A DNA stretch of 64,000 nucleotides. Origin: Kribbella sp. CA-293567. GTDB taxonomy: Bacteria > Actinomycetota > Actinomycetes > Propionibacteriales > Kribbellaceae. The notes beneath the pieces were generated by a model. That model was given only the letters and a program-made list of their open reading frames with translations, did not search any database and was not told the DNA's origin. Below, in pieces: positions 18,295 to 29,595 of this stretch (its first letter is position 1; the number at the start of each line of letters is the position of its first letter). The stretch covers positions 4,588,001-4,652,000 of the forward strand of contig NZ_CP114065.1 of the NCBI RefSeq assembly GCF_027627575.1, written 5' to 3'. The position numbers and the translations under genes were made by a program.

Positions 18295-18882
18295 TCAGAG
18301 TTGTTCCCTGACCGGACACCTGGTGTCCGCCAGCATGTGCAGAGCCTGGACCACATCTCCGGTCGACGCCGTCCCGTTGGACGGTGTAGCCGTCAGACCG
18401 AACGGTACCGCGAGCGACGTGCCGGTCAGCCGACGGTTGGCATCGGTGACCCTGCGAGTCGCGGCCGGCATCTCACTGAGCATCGGTCCGGGATCGAGCA
18501 GGTGCACCGCGATCCGGCCGTCGTCGAGCAGGTGCCGCCGCCTCAGCACGGTGACCTCCTCGATCTCCTCCCACCGCGTACCGATCCACTCGTTGCGGAT
18601 CCGCAGCCGGATCCCGACGTCGTCGGCGACCAGCAGCGCGCCGACGCTCAGCGCGCGGGCGCAGATCACCGCGAGTACGCCGAACGCCGCCGCGGCGAAC
18701 CAGCGCAGTACGCCGGTGGGGCTGGTCGATCCGGAGATCGCAAAACCGACCGCAACCAGACCGGCACCGACGGCCAGGACTCCGTGCACCTTCTGGGAGG
18801 CACGAACGGTGAACTCGTGGGTGACTTGATCGGTGTCCACAGCGTGCTGCTCAGACCGAGGCATCGCGGTATGGGCCGTCAC
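18295..18882 (-). CDS. Membrane protein with PH-like domain
   Basis: 195 residues from GTG 18882, 3 bases after the ftsK stop and with GAGGAGAG as ribosome site inside the end of ftsK, so the genes are coupled. Two membrane spans lie at about residues 34-80 (GVLAVGAGLVAVGFAI, FAAAAFGVLAVICARAL). The following RLRIRNEWIGTRWEEIEEV segment looks like the bacterial PH-like domain of small actinobacterial membrane proteins. No precise function. Confidence 0.7.
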   Translation of the reverse strand: MTAHTAMPRSEQHAVDTDQVTHEFTVRASQKVHGVLAVGAGLVAVGFAISGSTSPTGVLRWFAAAAFGVLAVICARALSVGALLVADDVGIRLRIRNEWIGTRWEEIEEVTVLRRRHLLDDGRIAVHLLDPGPMLSEMPAATRRVTDANRRLTGTSLAVPFGLTATPSNGTASTGDVVQALHMLADTRCPVREQL

Positions 18883-18885
18883 GGG

Positions 18886-21540
<2,655 letters not shown>

Positions 21541-21547
21541 GTCTAGC

Positions 21548-21553
21548 AGGCTA
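21548..21553 (-). promoter_or_regulatory. Putative -10 of leaderless ftsK promoter
   Basis: TAGCCT on the minus strand ends 7 bases before ATG 21540. Fits transcription beginning at the start codon. Confidence 0.4.
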
Positions 21554-21699
21554 CCCCGACTACCACTCGAGTCCCACGTGTCACACGCCGATTACGTCGC
21601 CCCATCCGTCGCGTCACAGCACCAGCGGTCAGTCGTAGACGGCGCCGGCAGAGGCGGTATCGAGACCACGCGGCGGTGTCGGGGCTGCGGACGCTGGCG

Positions 21700-22218
21700 T
21701 CAAGCGCCGGTGGAGCCGTCCAGTTGCTGGCGGAGGAGGTCGGCGTGGCCGCAGTGCCGGGCGTATTCGCCGATCAGGTGGATGTAGATCATGCGCAGGG
21801 AGGACGGCTCACCTCGGAAGGTGAAGCGGGTGTCGAGGGGCCGGCCAGCGGCAGCCTGGTCCGAAAGAGCCCACTCGGCGATCAGGTTCTCGTACTCCGT
21901 CTGGGCGTTGGCCGCGTCAACCAACTCGAAGTCGGCGTCTTTGCCCAGAGTAGGGTCGAAGACGGGCTCGGCCGGGTTGTCGGCGGTGAAGAAGATGCGA
22001 AACCAGATTCGCTCCACCTTGGTCGCGTGCCGGATCAGGCCGAGCAGCGAGAGGTTGGACGGCGACGACGGGCGGGTGGCCAGCTGTTCGGCGGTCAGGC
22101 CAGCGCATTTGTGCAGCAGGGTGGTCCGGTAGAAGTTCAGGTAACCGGCCAGCAGTTCGGGCTCCGGCGCGACCAGCGAGCCCTCGGGGCGCTCGACCTC
22201 GGGTGCGATCCAAGTCAT
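21700..22218 (-). CDS. DinB family protein (DUF664)
   Basis: 172 residues of the DinB/DUF664 four-helix fold. LAGYLNFYRTTLLHKCAGLT opens it, with metal-binding His candidates in LIRHATKVERIW and IHLIGEYARHCGHADLLRQ. In actinobacteria the group includes thiol-dependent transferases, but no thiol cofactor can be assigned here. ATG 22218 follows GGGGGAGG, a strong ribosome site. Single gene, divergent from the SAM-IV controlled aminotransferase. Confidence 0.85.
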   Translation of the reverse strand: MTWIAPEVERPEGSLVAPEPELLAGYLNFYRTTLLHKCAGLTAEQLATRPSSPSNLSLLGLIRHATKVERIWFRIFFTADNPAEPVFDPTLGKDADFELVDAANAQTEYENLIAEWALSDQAAAGRPLDTRFTFRGEPSSLRMIYIHLIGEYARHCGHADLLRQQLDGSTGA

Positions 22219-22379
22219 CCGCGCATCCTCCCCCGGAGCTCGATCCGGGACCAACGCTTTACGCCGCTCCACGAATCACGCAGCGGATCAACGCTTGGCG
22301 TCTCATCATACGTCTCAGTATCCCACCAAATGAGATGACTGCTGGCGCGCCAACCGGTTCGTTGGTTACCTTCTTCATC

Positions 22380-22500
22380 AGGTCATGAGTGCCAGCGTGA
22401 AGCCCCAGCTTGCTGGCCGGCAACCCTCCTCCGCGGTGGGGTGCCCTGGGTGAGGACCGGGCCGTTCGGATACCCCGATTCGGCAAGCGCGGACCCCCGG
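22380..22500 (+). ncRNA. SAM-IV riboswitch
   Basis: The segment TCATGAGTGCCAGCGTGAAG followed by CCCCAGCTTGCTGGCCGGCA and CCCTCCTCCGCGGTGGGGTG matches the SAM-IV aptamer known from actinobacteria nearly base for base, including the closing stem (GGTCATGAG with the later GAGGACC). A further hairpin (CGGATACCCCGATTCGG region) extends towards the start codon. It should turn the downstream gene off when S-adenosylmethionine is abundant. The 3' boundary is approximate. Confidence 0.85.
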
Positions 22501-22511
22501 GAGCCAGAACC

Positions 22512-23876
22512 ATGTCGATCCTCTCCATCCTCGAGCCTGCCAACGCCGCCGTGACCACCCGGCCGACCGTCGCCAGCCTCAGCACCGGCAGCATCCCCGC
22601 GACCGTCGGGAGCGACCTGCTGGTCCCGCTGGCCGATGGTCGCGTGACGGACTACGCGAACTTCGACCACGGCGCGAGCGCGCCTTGTCTGGAGTCCGTG
22701 CGAGCGGCCGTCGAGGCCGCGCTTCCGTCGTACGCGTCGGTGCACCGCGGCAACGGATACGCCTCGCGCATCACCACCCAGTGGTACGAGCGCGCCCGCG
22801 CTGAGTTGCACAGCTTCGTCGGAGCCCGGGACGACGACCAGGTGATCTTCACCCGTCAGACCACCGACGCGCTGAACCTGCTGGCCCGGGCGGTCCCGGC
22901 CGATGCGACAGTGATCGTGTTCGAGTCCGAGCACCACGCGGCGCTGCTTCCCTGGCCGGCCGAGCGCACCGTCCGGCTCGCGACACCGGCCTCGCAGACC
23001 GCAGCGGTGACCGAGGTCGCCAACGCGTTGCGTACTGCTCCCGAAGGACCGCGCCTGGTGGTCCTGACCGGCGCGTCGAACGTGACCGGTGAGATCTTTC
23101 CGATCGCCGAGATCGCCGCAGTGGCCAAGGCCCACGGTGCCCGGGTCTGCCTGGACGCCGCCCAGCTCGCGCCGCACCGTGAGGTCGACATCCAGCAGCT
23201 CGATGTCGACTGGGTCGCGTTGTCGGGCCACAAGCTCTACGCCCCGTACGGCGCCGGCGCGCTGATCGGTCGCGCTGACTGGCTGAACGCCGCCGATCCC
23301 TACCTGCTGGGTGGCGGCGCGACGGCTTCGGTGACCGGCGACACGACGGTCTGGAACGAGGGCCCGGCCCGGCACGAGGGCGGCTCGCCGAACGTGATCG
23401 GCGCGATCGCGCTGGCCGCCGCCTGCGCCGCGATCGCCGAGCACCGTGAGGCGATCGAGCAGCACGAGCGCAGCCTGCTGGCCCGGCTCCGCACCGGCCT
23501 GGCCCAGATCGCCGGCGTGAACACCTACGACATCTTCGGCGCCGACGCGGACCGCGTGGGCACTGTCTGCTTCACCGTCGACGGCGTCAGCTCGACGCTG
23601 GTCTCCGCGGCGCTCTCGGCGGAGTACGGGATCGGTGTCCGGGACGGCAAGTTCTGTGCGCACCCGCTGGTCGGCCACCTGCTCGCCGGCTCGCCGGAGA
23701 CCACCGCCGTGCGCGCCAGCCTCGGCCTCGGTACGACGCGCGAACACGTCGACCGTCTCGTCGGCGCCGTGCGCAGTCTCGCCGCCAACGGTCCGGCCGC
23801 GGAGTACGAGGAGTCCGGCCACGGCTGTCAGCCCATCGGCGACCCCCGTGACCTCGTGGCCCCCAAGATCTGGTGA
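22512..23876 (+). CDS. Aminotransferase class V (cysteine desulfurase-like)
   Basis: PLP enzyme of 454 residues. The Schiff-base lysine lies in VALSGHKLYAPYGAGALIGR at about residue 244; cofactor-contact motifs DHGASAPCLESV, RQTTDALNLLARA and CLDAAQLAPH are present. ATG 22512 follows the riboswitch by about a dozen bases. Class V enzymes include cysteine desulfurases and isopenicillin-epimerase-like proteins. SAM control implies a role in sulfur amino acid metabolism, probably sulfur mobilisation, but the substrate is inferred. Reads alone, with a convergent hairpin at its end. Confidence 0.85.
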   Translation: MSILSILEPANAAVTTRPTVASLSTGSIPATVGSDLLVPLADGRVTDYANFDHGASAPCLESVRAAVEAALPSYASVHRGNGYASRITTQWYERARAELHSFVGARDDDQVIFTRQTTDALNLLARAVPADATVIVFESEHHAALLPWPAERTVRLATPASQTAAVTEVANALRTAPEGPRLVVLTGASNVTGEIFPIAEIAAVAKAHGARVCLDAAQLAPHREVDIQQLDVDWVALSGHKLYAPYGAGALIGRADWLNAADPYLLGGGATASVTGDTTVWNEGPARHEGGSPNVIGAIALAAACAAIAEHREAIEQHERSLLARLRTGLAQIAGVNTYDIFGADADRVGTVCFTVDGVSSTLVSAALSAEYGIGVRDGKFCAHPLVGHLLAGSPETTAVRASLGLGTTREHVDRLVGAVRSLAANGPAAEYEESGHGCQPIGDPRDLVAPKIW

Positions 23877-23886
23877 GGCACTTCCC

Positions 23887-23949
23887 CTGACTCAGCTGGT
23901 TCCGGCCGGACCACCGTTCGGATCGACCGGAATCAGCCGGCTGGGTCAG
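23887..23949. terminator. Hairpin between convergent genes
   Basis: CTGACTCAGC (23887-23896) pairs with GCTGGGTCAG (23940-23949) with one T-G pair, and the inner TTCCGG pairs with CCGGAA. It overlaps the stop of the minus-strand peptidase and follows the aminotransferase stop, so it could end both transcripts. No T run is seen. Confidence 0.45.
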
Positions 23950-26009
23950 GCGCCCGGTTGCAGACCTGTGTGGTGAGCGGCAAACGCCAGCAGGTCAGCC
24001 CATTCCGAGGCAACCATGGCCGCGGGCTTCCCGAAACCGTGGCCGGTGTTGACCTCGATCCTGCTGAGCACCGGACTTCCCCCACTCTGCACGTGCTGCA
24101 GCGCGGCCATGAACTTGTGGCTGTGCAGCGGCACCACCCGGTCGTCGTGGTCGCCGGTGACGACCAGCGTCGCCGGGTACGCCGTACCCTCGCGGAGGTT
24201 GTGCAGCGGCGAGTACGCCAGCAGGTCCTCGAACTGCTCGGGATCGTCGGGCAACCCGAAGTCAGAGGCCCAGGCGGCGCCCACGGTGAAGAGATGGAAG
24301 CGCAGCATGTCCATCACGCCGACACCTGGCAGCGCCACCGCGAACAGGTCCGGCCGCTGCGCCATCACCGCGCCGACGAGCAAGCCGCCGTTGCTGCGGC
24401 CGTGGATCGCCAACTGGGCAGCGCTCGTGACCTTGGTCTTGGTCAGGTGCTCCCCCACCGCGATGAAGTCGTCGAAGACGTTCTGCTTGTTCCGCAGCCG
24501 GCCTGCCTCGTGCCAGTCACTCCCGTACTCGCCGCCGCCGCGCAGGTTGGCGATAACCAGTACGCCGCCCGCAGCGAGCCAGGCCGGCCAACCCGGCCGG
24601 TAGTCGGCGAAGATCGGGATGCGGAAGCCGCCGTACCCGTACAGCAACGTCGGCCGCGGCTTGTCGAAGGTCAGGTCCGCCCTGCTGATCAGGAAGTACG
24701 GCACCTCGCGTCCTGGCTCGACCCGGCGCGTGATGGTGATGTCAGGCGACAGGAAGCCGACGCCTGCCGGCACCAGCTCCGGCAGCGCCCGAAATTCGCC
24801 GGAGGACGCAGAGACGACGTACGAGACTGTCGGGTCCGTCGTGGTCGACAGGCCGATGAAGACCTCGTCGTGCTTGGTCGACGCGTTCAGGCCGACGACG
24901 GCGCCGCCGGGCACCGGCACGATGCGCGCGTTGCCGCCGTCGAGGTCGTGCAGTGACAGGACCGGCTGTGCGTCCAGCAGGGAGAACACCGCGAGACCTG
25001 CCGCAGTACCGCGAACGGAATGCAGGACGCTGTCGCCCTCGGGGATGAGGTCCGTGAAGTTCCCCGCCAGGTCCGAGGCGACAACTCGGCCTCGTGGCGC
25101 GTCACGGTCGGTCCGCAGCACCAGTTGGTCGCCGGACATCCGGACGAAGACAGTCTCGTCGTGGAACTCGTCGATCACCTTCACCGGCTCTCCCAGGCCG
25201 CCGTCGGTGAAGGGATAGAGCCACAGCTTGGTCGCGGGGTCAGTGCCCTCGGTGAGCGTGACGACGAGATAGCGGTCGTCGTCGGACACCTCCGCGCCGA
25301 TGAAAACCTGGTTGTTGTCCGGGAAGCTCAGGACCAATTCGTCGTTCTCCTGCGGCGTACCGACCTTGTGCAGCTTCAGCTGACCGCCGCGCAAGGCCTG
25401 CGTCTCGGTGCCCTCACTGCGGCCGCTGGCCGGGTAGTGCAGGTAGAGGTACGCCGAGGAGTCCGGCAGCCACGTTGCTTCGCTGAACTTGGCCCGCGTC
25501 ACCACGTCGTCCACGTCGGCGCCCGTCGCCACCTCCCGGAGCCGGAAGGTGGTCCAGTCGCTGCCGCTCTCGTTGACGCCGTAGGCGAAGTACCGGCCGT
25601 CCGGGCTGACCGCGAAGCTGGCGAGGGAGTCCGTGCCCTCCTCGGACAGGTTGTTGGGGTCGAGGATGACCCGGCCACCCTCGAGCAGTCCCTCCAGCGA
25701 GTCGGCGACATACACGATGTCCTGCGCATGGGAGCCGTCGTTGCGGCCGACGAAGAACCAACCCGACTCCTGCCCCGGTACGCCCGCCCGCGGGCGCGCC
25801 AGGATCGCGGTCATCGTCTCCTGGAACCACGCCCGCTCCGGGTACCTCGACAACTCGGCCTCGGTGGCAGCGTTCTGGCGGCTGACCCAGTCCTTGGTCT
25901 CGGCGGAGTCGGCATCCTCCAGCCAGCGGTACGGGTCGGCGATCTGATGTCCGTGCAGGGTGTCGACGACGCTCTCATCACGGCGGCTCTCGGGGTACTC
26001 GGCGCTCAT
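23946..26009 (-). CDS. Prolyl oligopeptidase family serine peptidase
   Basis: 687 residues, normal for the S9A family, cytoplasmic (no signal peptide). The N-terminal half is a beta-propeller that starts with the family motif ADPYRWLEDADSAETKDWV. The catalytic domain has Ser539 in HGRSNGGLLVG, Asp in TGDHDDRVVPLHS (about 620) and His in NTGHGFGKP (about 655). It cleaves short peptides after proline. ATG 26009 is preceded by a TAGGTT hexamer 7 bases upstream instead of a ribosome site; a TTG three codons earlier is unlikely. Confidence 0.93.
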   Translation of the reverse strand: MSAEYPESRRDESVVDTLHGHQIADPYRWLEDADSAETKDWVSRQNAATEAELSRYPERAWFQETMTAILARPRAGVPGQESGWFFVGRNDGSHAQDIVYVADSLEGLLEGGRVILDPNNLSEEGTDSLASFAVSPDGRYFAYGVNESGSDWTTFRLREVATGADVDDVVTRAKFSEATWLPDSSAYLYLHYPASGRSEGTETQALRGGQLKLHKVGTPQENDELVLSFPDNNQVFIGAEVSDDDRYLVVTLTEGTDPATKLWLYPFTDGGLGEPVKVIDEFHDETVFVRMSGDQLVLRTDRDAPRGRVVASDLAGNFTDLIPEGDSVLHSVRGTAAGLAVFSLLDAQPVLSLHDLDGGNARIVPVPGGAVVGLNASTKHDEVFIGLSTTTDPTVSYVVSASSGEFRALPELVPAGVGFLSPDITITRRVEPGREVPYFLISRADLTFDKPRPTLLYGYGGFRIPIFADYRPGWPAWLAAGGVLVIANLRGGGEYGSDWHEAGRLRNKQNVFDDFIAVGEHLTKTKVTSAAQLAIHGRSNGGLLVGAVMAQRPDLFAVALPGVGVMDMLRFHLFTVGAAWASDFGLPDDPEQFEDLLAYSPLHNLREGTAYPATLVVTGDHDDRVVPLHSHKFMAALQHVQSGGSPVLSRIEVNTGHGFGKPAAMVASEWADLLAFAAHHTGLQPGA

Positions 26010-26016
26010 GCCAGCC

Positions 26017-26022
26017 AACCTA
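26017..26022 (-). promoter_or_regulatory. Putative -10 of leaderless peptidase promoter
   Basis: TAGGTT on the minus strand ends 7 bases before ATG 26009. Confidence 0.4.
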
Positions 26023-26056
26023 ACCCGCTCCCCCGACCACCCTCAGCAGGTTTTCC

Positions 26057-27589
26057 CTACCACACCCGCGACGGCGGCAGGTCCTTGCTCCACAGCACCT
26101 TGCCGTAGAGATCGCGCAGCGAAGCGGTGAAGACCTCCGTCCGCGGATCGATCGCGACATGGCCGAAGAACTGGTTGCCTCCCGACGGCGGCTGGTTCGG
26201 GAAGTCGGCCGCCTTCACGAAGTCCAGCCGGGGGCCGAAGGTCGAGTCGAGCGCGTTCGGCCCGAAGGTGCCCGCGTTCACCGGACCGGCGACGAGCTCC
26301 CAGAACGCGTCGAAGTCGGTGAACGCCGCCCGGGACGGGTCGTAGTGGTGAGCGGCGCAGTAGTGCACGTCCGCCGTCAGCCACACCGTGTTGCGGACCT
26401 TGCGCCGCTTGAACTGGCTCAGCACCCAGGCGATCTCGTGCTCGCGGCCACCCGGTGCTCCGGCGACGCCGTTGGCGACGGCCTCGATCTCGTTGCCGTC
26501 CGGCACCAGGACGCCGATCGGCATGTCGCTGGCGATCACCTTCCAGGTCGCCTGGGAAGCAGCGACCTCGCGAACCAGCCACGCTGCCTGTTCGGCACCC
26601 AGCATCGCGACCGGGCCGGCCACACCCGGTGCGGGGTTGGCGCCGCGATAGGTGCGCATGTCCAGGCAGAAGACATCGAGCAGCGGGCCATAGCTCACCT
26701 TGCGATAGATGCGGTTCCGGCCGCCCGGGTGGATCATCGGCAGGTACTCCAGGAACGCCTGCCGGGCCCGCGACGCCAGTACGTCGACCCGCTTCTCGGT
26801 GTAGCGGCTGTCGGTCAGGATCTCGCCGGGGTACCAGTTGTTGACCGTCTCGTGGTCGTCCCACTGGCTGACGATCGGTACGTCGGCGTACAGGTCGCGG
26901 ACGTTGTGGTCGAGCAGGTTGTACTTGTACCGGCCCCGGTACTCCGCCAGCGTCTCGGCGACCTTGCTGACCTCCTCGGTCACCACGTTCTTCCACACCG
27001 TGCCGTCCGGGATCGCCACCTGCGCCGCGATCGGGCCGTCGGCGTAGATGTTGTCGCCGGAGTGCAGGAAGAAGTCCGGGCGGGTCCGGTGCATCGCCTT
27101 GTACGCGATCATGCCGCCGAAGTCGGGGTTGATCCCGTAGCCCTGCCCGACCGTGTCACCGGTCCAGACGAAGCTCACCGGCCGGTTGCGGCCCGGCGTA
27201 CTGAAGGAGCCTTCCGCTGTCTGACCGCGCCGGCCGTAAGCGTCCTCGAAGCCGATCCGGTAGTCGTAGCGCTGGCCGGGTCGCAGCCCACGGAGCGGGA
27301 GCTGGGCGGTGTAGTCCTGGTCGGCCGAGGTGACCGGGCCCCGCAGCCGGATGGCGCGGTCGAAGCGGCCGTGGCTGGTGACGTCGACCACCAGGCGAGC
27401 GCGGCGGTCGGTACGCGACCAGACCACGGCCGAGTTGCCGGTGACGTCACCTGACATGATCCCGGACGGCAAGGCAGGGCGGTCCCGGCGTACGACGGAA
27501 GGTGTCGCGGCAGCGGTCACGCCTGGTACGGCGGCTGTCGCACCCGCGGCGGCGGTGACGGCCAGCAACTGGCGGCGGCTCAGGTTCAT
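26057..27589 (-). CDS. phoD: PhoD-type alkaline phosphatase, Tat-exported
   Basis: 510 residues. A Tat signal (LSRRQLLAVTAAAGATAA) is followed by a PhoD N-terminal domain (PSGIMSGDVTGNSAVVWSRT) and the metallophosphatase core: VWTGDTVGQGYG, LHSGDNIYADGP, VSQWDDHETVNNWYP and TADVHYCAAHHY provide the metal ligands. Releases phosphate from organic phosphoesters outside the cell. ATG 27589 has a GGAGGAG site somewhat far upstream (about 13 bases). No PHO box could be identified in the 124-base divergent region with the ANTAR gene. Confidence 0.9.
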   Translation of the reverse strand: MNLSRRQLLAVTAAAGATAAVPGVTAAATPSVVRRDRPALPSGIMSGDVTGNSAVVWSRTDRRARLVVDVTSHGRFDRAIRLRGPVTSADQDYTAQLPLRGLRPGQRYDYRIGFEDAYGRRGQTAEGSFSTPGRNRPVSFVWTGDTVGQGYGINPDFGGMIAYKAMHRTRPDFFLHSGDNIYADGPIAAQVAIPDGTVWKNVVTEEVSKVAETLAEYRGRYKYNLLDHNVRDLYADVPIVSQWDDHETVNNWYPGEILTDSRYTEKRVDVLASRARQAFLEYLPMIHPGGRNRIYRKVSYGPLLDVFCLDMRTYRGANPAPGVAGPVAMLGAEQAAWLVREVAASQATWKVIASDMPIGVLVPDGNEIEAVANGVAGAPGGREHEIAWVLSQFKRRKVRNTVWLTADVHYCAAHHYDPSRAAFTDFDAFWELVAGPVNAGTFGPNALDSTFGPRLDFVKAADFPNQPPSGGNQFFGHVAIDPRTEVFTASLRDLYGKVLWSKDLPPSRVW

Positions 27590-27713
27590 GCTGCCGAAGG
27601 TGCTCCTCCCGAATGACGCGGAAGTGGCCGCCGGGCGAACTGCCCGACAACTCGGCCGAAGCTTGTTCAGGCACCGATGATTGAGGCACACGAACCGAAA
27701 GGGCAGGCTGGGG

Positions 27714-28316
27714 ATGACAAGGGAACGCCGTCTCACGCAGGTCTTCATCAAGCTGGCCGACACCCTGGTCGACGACTTCGAGCTGGCCGGATTCCTCGGC
27801 ATGCTGGCCGAGGAGACCACCGAACTGCTCGAGGTGGACGCAGTCGGTCTCACGCTCGCCGGCGACCACGGCGTACTGCGGGTGCTGGCCTCGCCGAACT
27901 CGCCGGCCGAGTTGGTGGACGGCTACGGCGGCTATGCCATCTCCGAGCTGCTCCCGCTGTGTCTGCGAGGGGAGGCGATCGGCTCGATGGACCTCTTCCG
28001 CCACGGCACCACCGGTTTCAGTGAGGACGACCTCACGCTGGGTCAGGCTCTCGCCGACATGGCGACGATCGGGTTGCTGCACGAGCGGGGTGCCCGCAGC
28101 CGCGATCAGGTCTGTGGCCAACTGCAGTTCGCGCTCGACAGCCGAGTGCTGATCGAACAGGCCAAGGGCATGCTGGCCGAGCGGGCCGGGCTGAGCCTGT
28201 CCGAAGCGTTCAACGCGATGCGCTCCTACGCCCGGGGCCGAGGCTGCGAACTCGCCTCGGTGGCCTCGGGTGTGCTCGACGGCACACTCCGGACCGGCGT
28301 TCTGCTGGCCCGCTGA
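27714..28316 (+). CDS. GAF-ANTAR transcription antitermination regulator
   Basis: 200 residues. An N-terminal GAF domain is followed by a C-terminal ANTAR RNA-binding domain at about residues 140-198 (LQFALDSRVLIEQAKGMLAE, then AFNAMRSYARGRG). ANTAR proteins bind two-hairpin RNAs to prevent termination. The GAF part is shorter than usual: after LTLAGDHGVLRVLAS it goes directly to SPAELVDGYGGYAISELLPL, losing the central loop (EGPCLDCY-type) of about 40 residues. ATG 27714 is used; an in-frame TTG lies 11 codons earlier. Confidence 0.85.
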   Translation: MTRERRLTQVFIKLADTLVDDFELAGFLGMLAEETTELLEVDAVGLTLAGDHGVLRVLASPNSPAELVDGYGGYAISELLPLCLRGEAIGSMDLFRHGTTGFSEDDLTLGQALADMATIGLLHERGARSRDQVCGQLQFALDSRVLIEQAKGMLAERAGLSLSEAFNAMRSYARGRGCELASVASGVLDGTLRTGVLLAR

Positions 28317-28421
28317 GCCGGGAGGCGACGCGCACCTACCGCAGGGTCGGTTGCGTGGCGCCTCTCCGCGTGGTTCCGTTGGGAGCTACAGCCACTCTTT
28401 CGTGGCGCTGCCCTGGACCCG

Positions 28422-29546
28422 GTGGCGCATCTCGACCGATGCACTCCGGATGGGGCGTTCTCCTTGTCACAACTGCTCGCTGAAGACCCGCACCCTCAAC
28501 GGCCGCAAGAGAAACACGCGAGCCTCTACAGCGACCTGCTGCGCACGGTCCGGGACCTGGGCCTGCTGCGACGCCGCTACGTCTACTACTGGACCCGGAT
28601 CGGGCTGGTGCTGCTCGCCCTCGGCGGCGTGATCACCGGCTTCATCCTGCTCGGCAACTCCTGGCTGCAGTTGCTGATGGCCGGCGCGCTCGCGCTGATC
28701 CTGGTCCAGGTCGCGTTCCTCAGCCACGACTCCGCGCACCGGCAGATCTTCGACTCCGCCCGCTGGAACGACTGGACCGCGCGGATGCTGGCCGGCGGCC
28801 TCGCCGGGATGAGCATCACCTGGTGGAAGAACAAGCACAGCAAGCACCACAACGCACCGAACCAGATCAGCAAGGACCCCGACATCGGCCTCGGCGTGAT
28901 CGCCTTCACGCCCGACCACGCCGACAGTCGTAAGAGCGGGTTCCTGAAGTGGTTCCAGGCCCGGCAGGGCTGGCTCTTCTTCCCGCTGCTGACGCTCGAA
29001 GGCCTCAGCCTGCACGTGTCGAGCCTCCAGCACCTGTTCCGCCGCGGCGCGTCCAAGGTCGAGCGGGTCGAGGCGGCCGTCGTCGTCTCGCGGCTCGGCC
29101 TCTACGTCACCGCCCTGTACGTCGTCCTGCCGGTCGGCAAGGCGAGCGCGTTCCTCGGTCTGCAGCTGGCCGTCTTCGGTGTCTGCCTCGGCGGCTCGTT
29201 CGCCCCGAACCACAAGGGCATGCCGCTGGTCCCGGCCACGATGAAGATCGACTTCCTCCGTCGCCAGGTGCTGATGTCCCGCAACATCCGCGGCGGCCCG
29301 ATGGTCGACTTCGCGATGGGCGGCCTGAACTACCAGGTCGAGCACCACCTGTTTCCGAGCATGCCCCGGCCGACCCTGCGCAAGGTGCAGCCGATCGTCC
29401 GCGAGTACTGCGAACTGCACGGCGTGAAGTACACCGAGGTCGGTTTCCTCGAGTCGTACAAGGTCGTCGTCGACTACCTGAACAATGTCGGCATCCGCGC
29501 CCGCGACCCGTTCCAGTGCCCCCTGGTCAGCCTGTACCGCAAGTAA
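28422..29546 (+). CDS. Fatty acid desaturase
   Basis: Membrane di-iron desaturase of 374 residues. The three His boxes are intact: HDSAH at about residue 102, HSKHHN at about 139 and NYQVEHHLFP at about 304. Four spans surround the first two boxes. Introduces a cis double bond into acyl chains; DesA3-like. Start is uncertain: GTG 28422 is used, a TTG at 28464 is possible, and homologous style suggests translation begins before KHASLYSDLLRTVRDLG. Ends just before a perfect hairpin. Confidence 0.9.
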   Translation: MAHLDRCTPDGAFSLSQLLAEDPHPQRPQEKHASLYSDLLRTVRDLGLLRRRYVYYWTRIGLVLLALGGVITGFILLGNSWLQLLMAGALALILVQVAFLSHDSAHRQIFDSARWNDWTARMLAGGLAGMSITWWKNKHSKHHNAPNQISKDPDIGLGVIAFTPDHADSRKSGFLKWFQARQGWLFFPLLTLEGLSLHVSSLQHLFRRGASKVERVEAAVVVSRLGLYVTALYVVLPVGKASAFLGLQLAVFGVCLGGSFAPNHKGMPLVPATMKIDFLRRQVLMSRNIRGGPMVDFAMGGLNYQVEHHLFPSMPRPTLRKVQPIVREYCELHGVKYTEVGFLESYKVVVDYLNNVGIRARDPFQCPLVSLYRK

Positions 29547-29566
29547 CCAGGCAGCACCGTGGTCCC

Positions 29567-29595
29567 AGCTAGTGCCCCGGCACGGGGCACTAGCT
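29567..29595. terminator. Perfect 13-bp hairpin between desaturase and LacI genes
   Basis: AGCTAGTGCCCCG, loop GCA, CGGGGCACTAGCT. The stop codon of the convergent lacI-type gene lies inside the right arm. Symmetric, so it can terminate both directions. No T tract. Confidence 0.7.

Noticed and set aside
28317..28421. GGAGGCG...CGCCTC pairing before the desaturase as an attenuator
   Set aside because: Only about six pairs form, with a long irregular loop; too weak to call.
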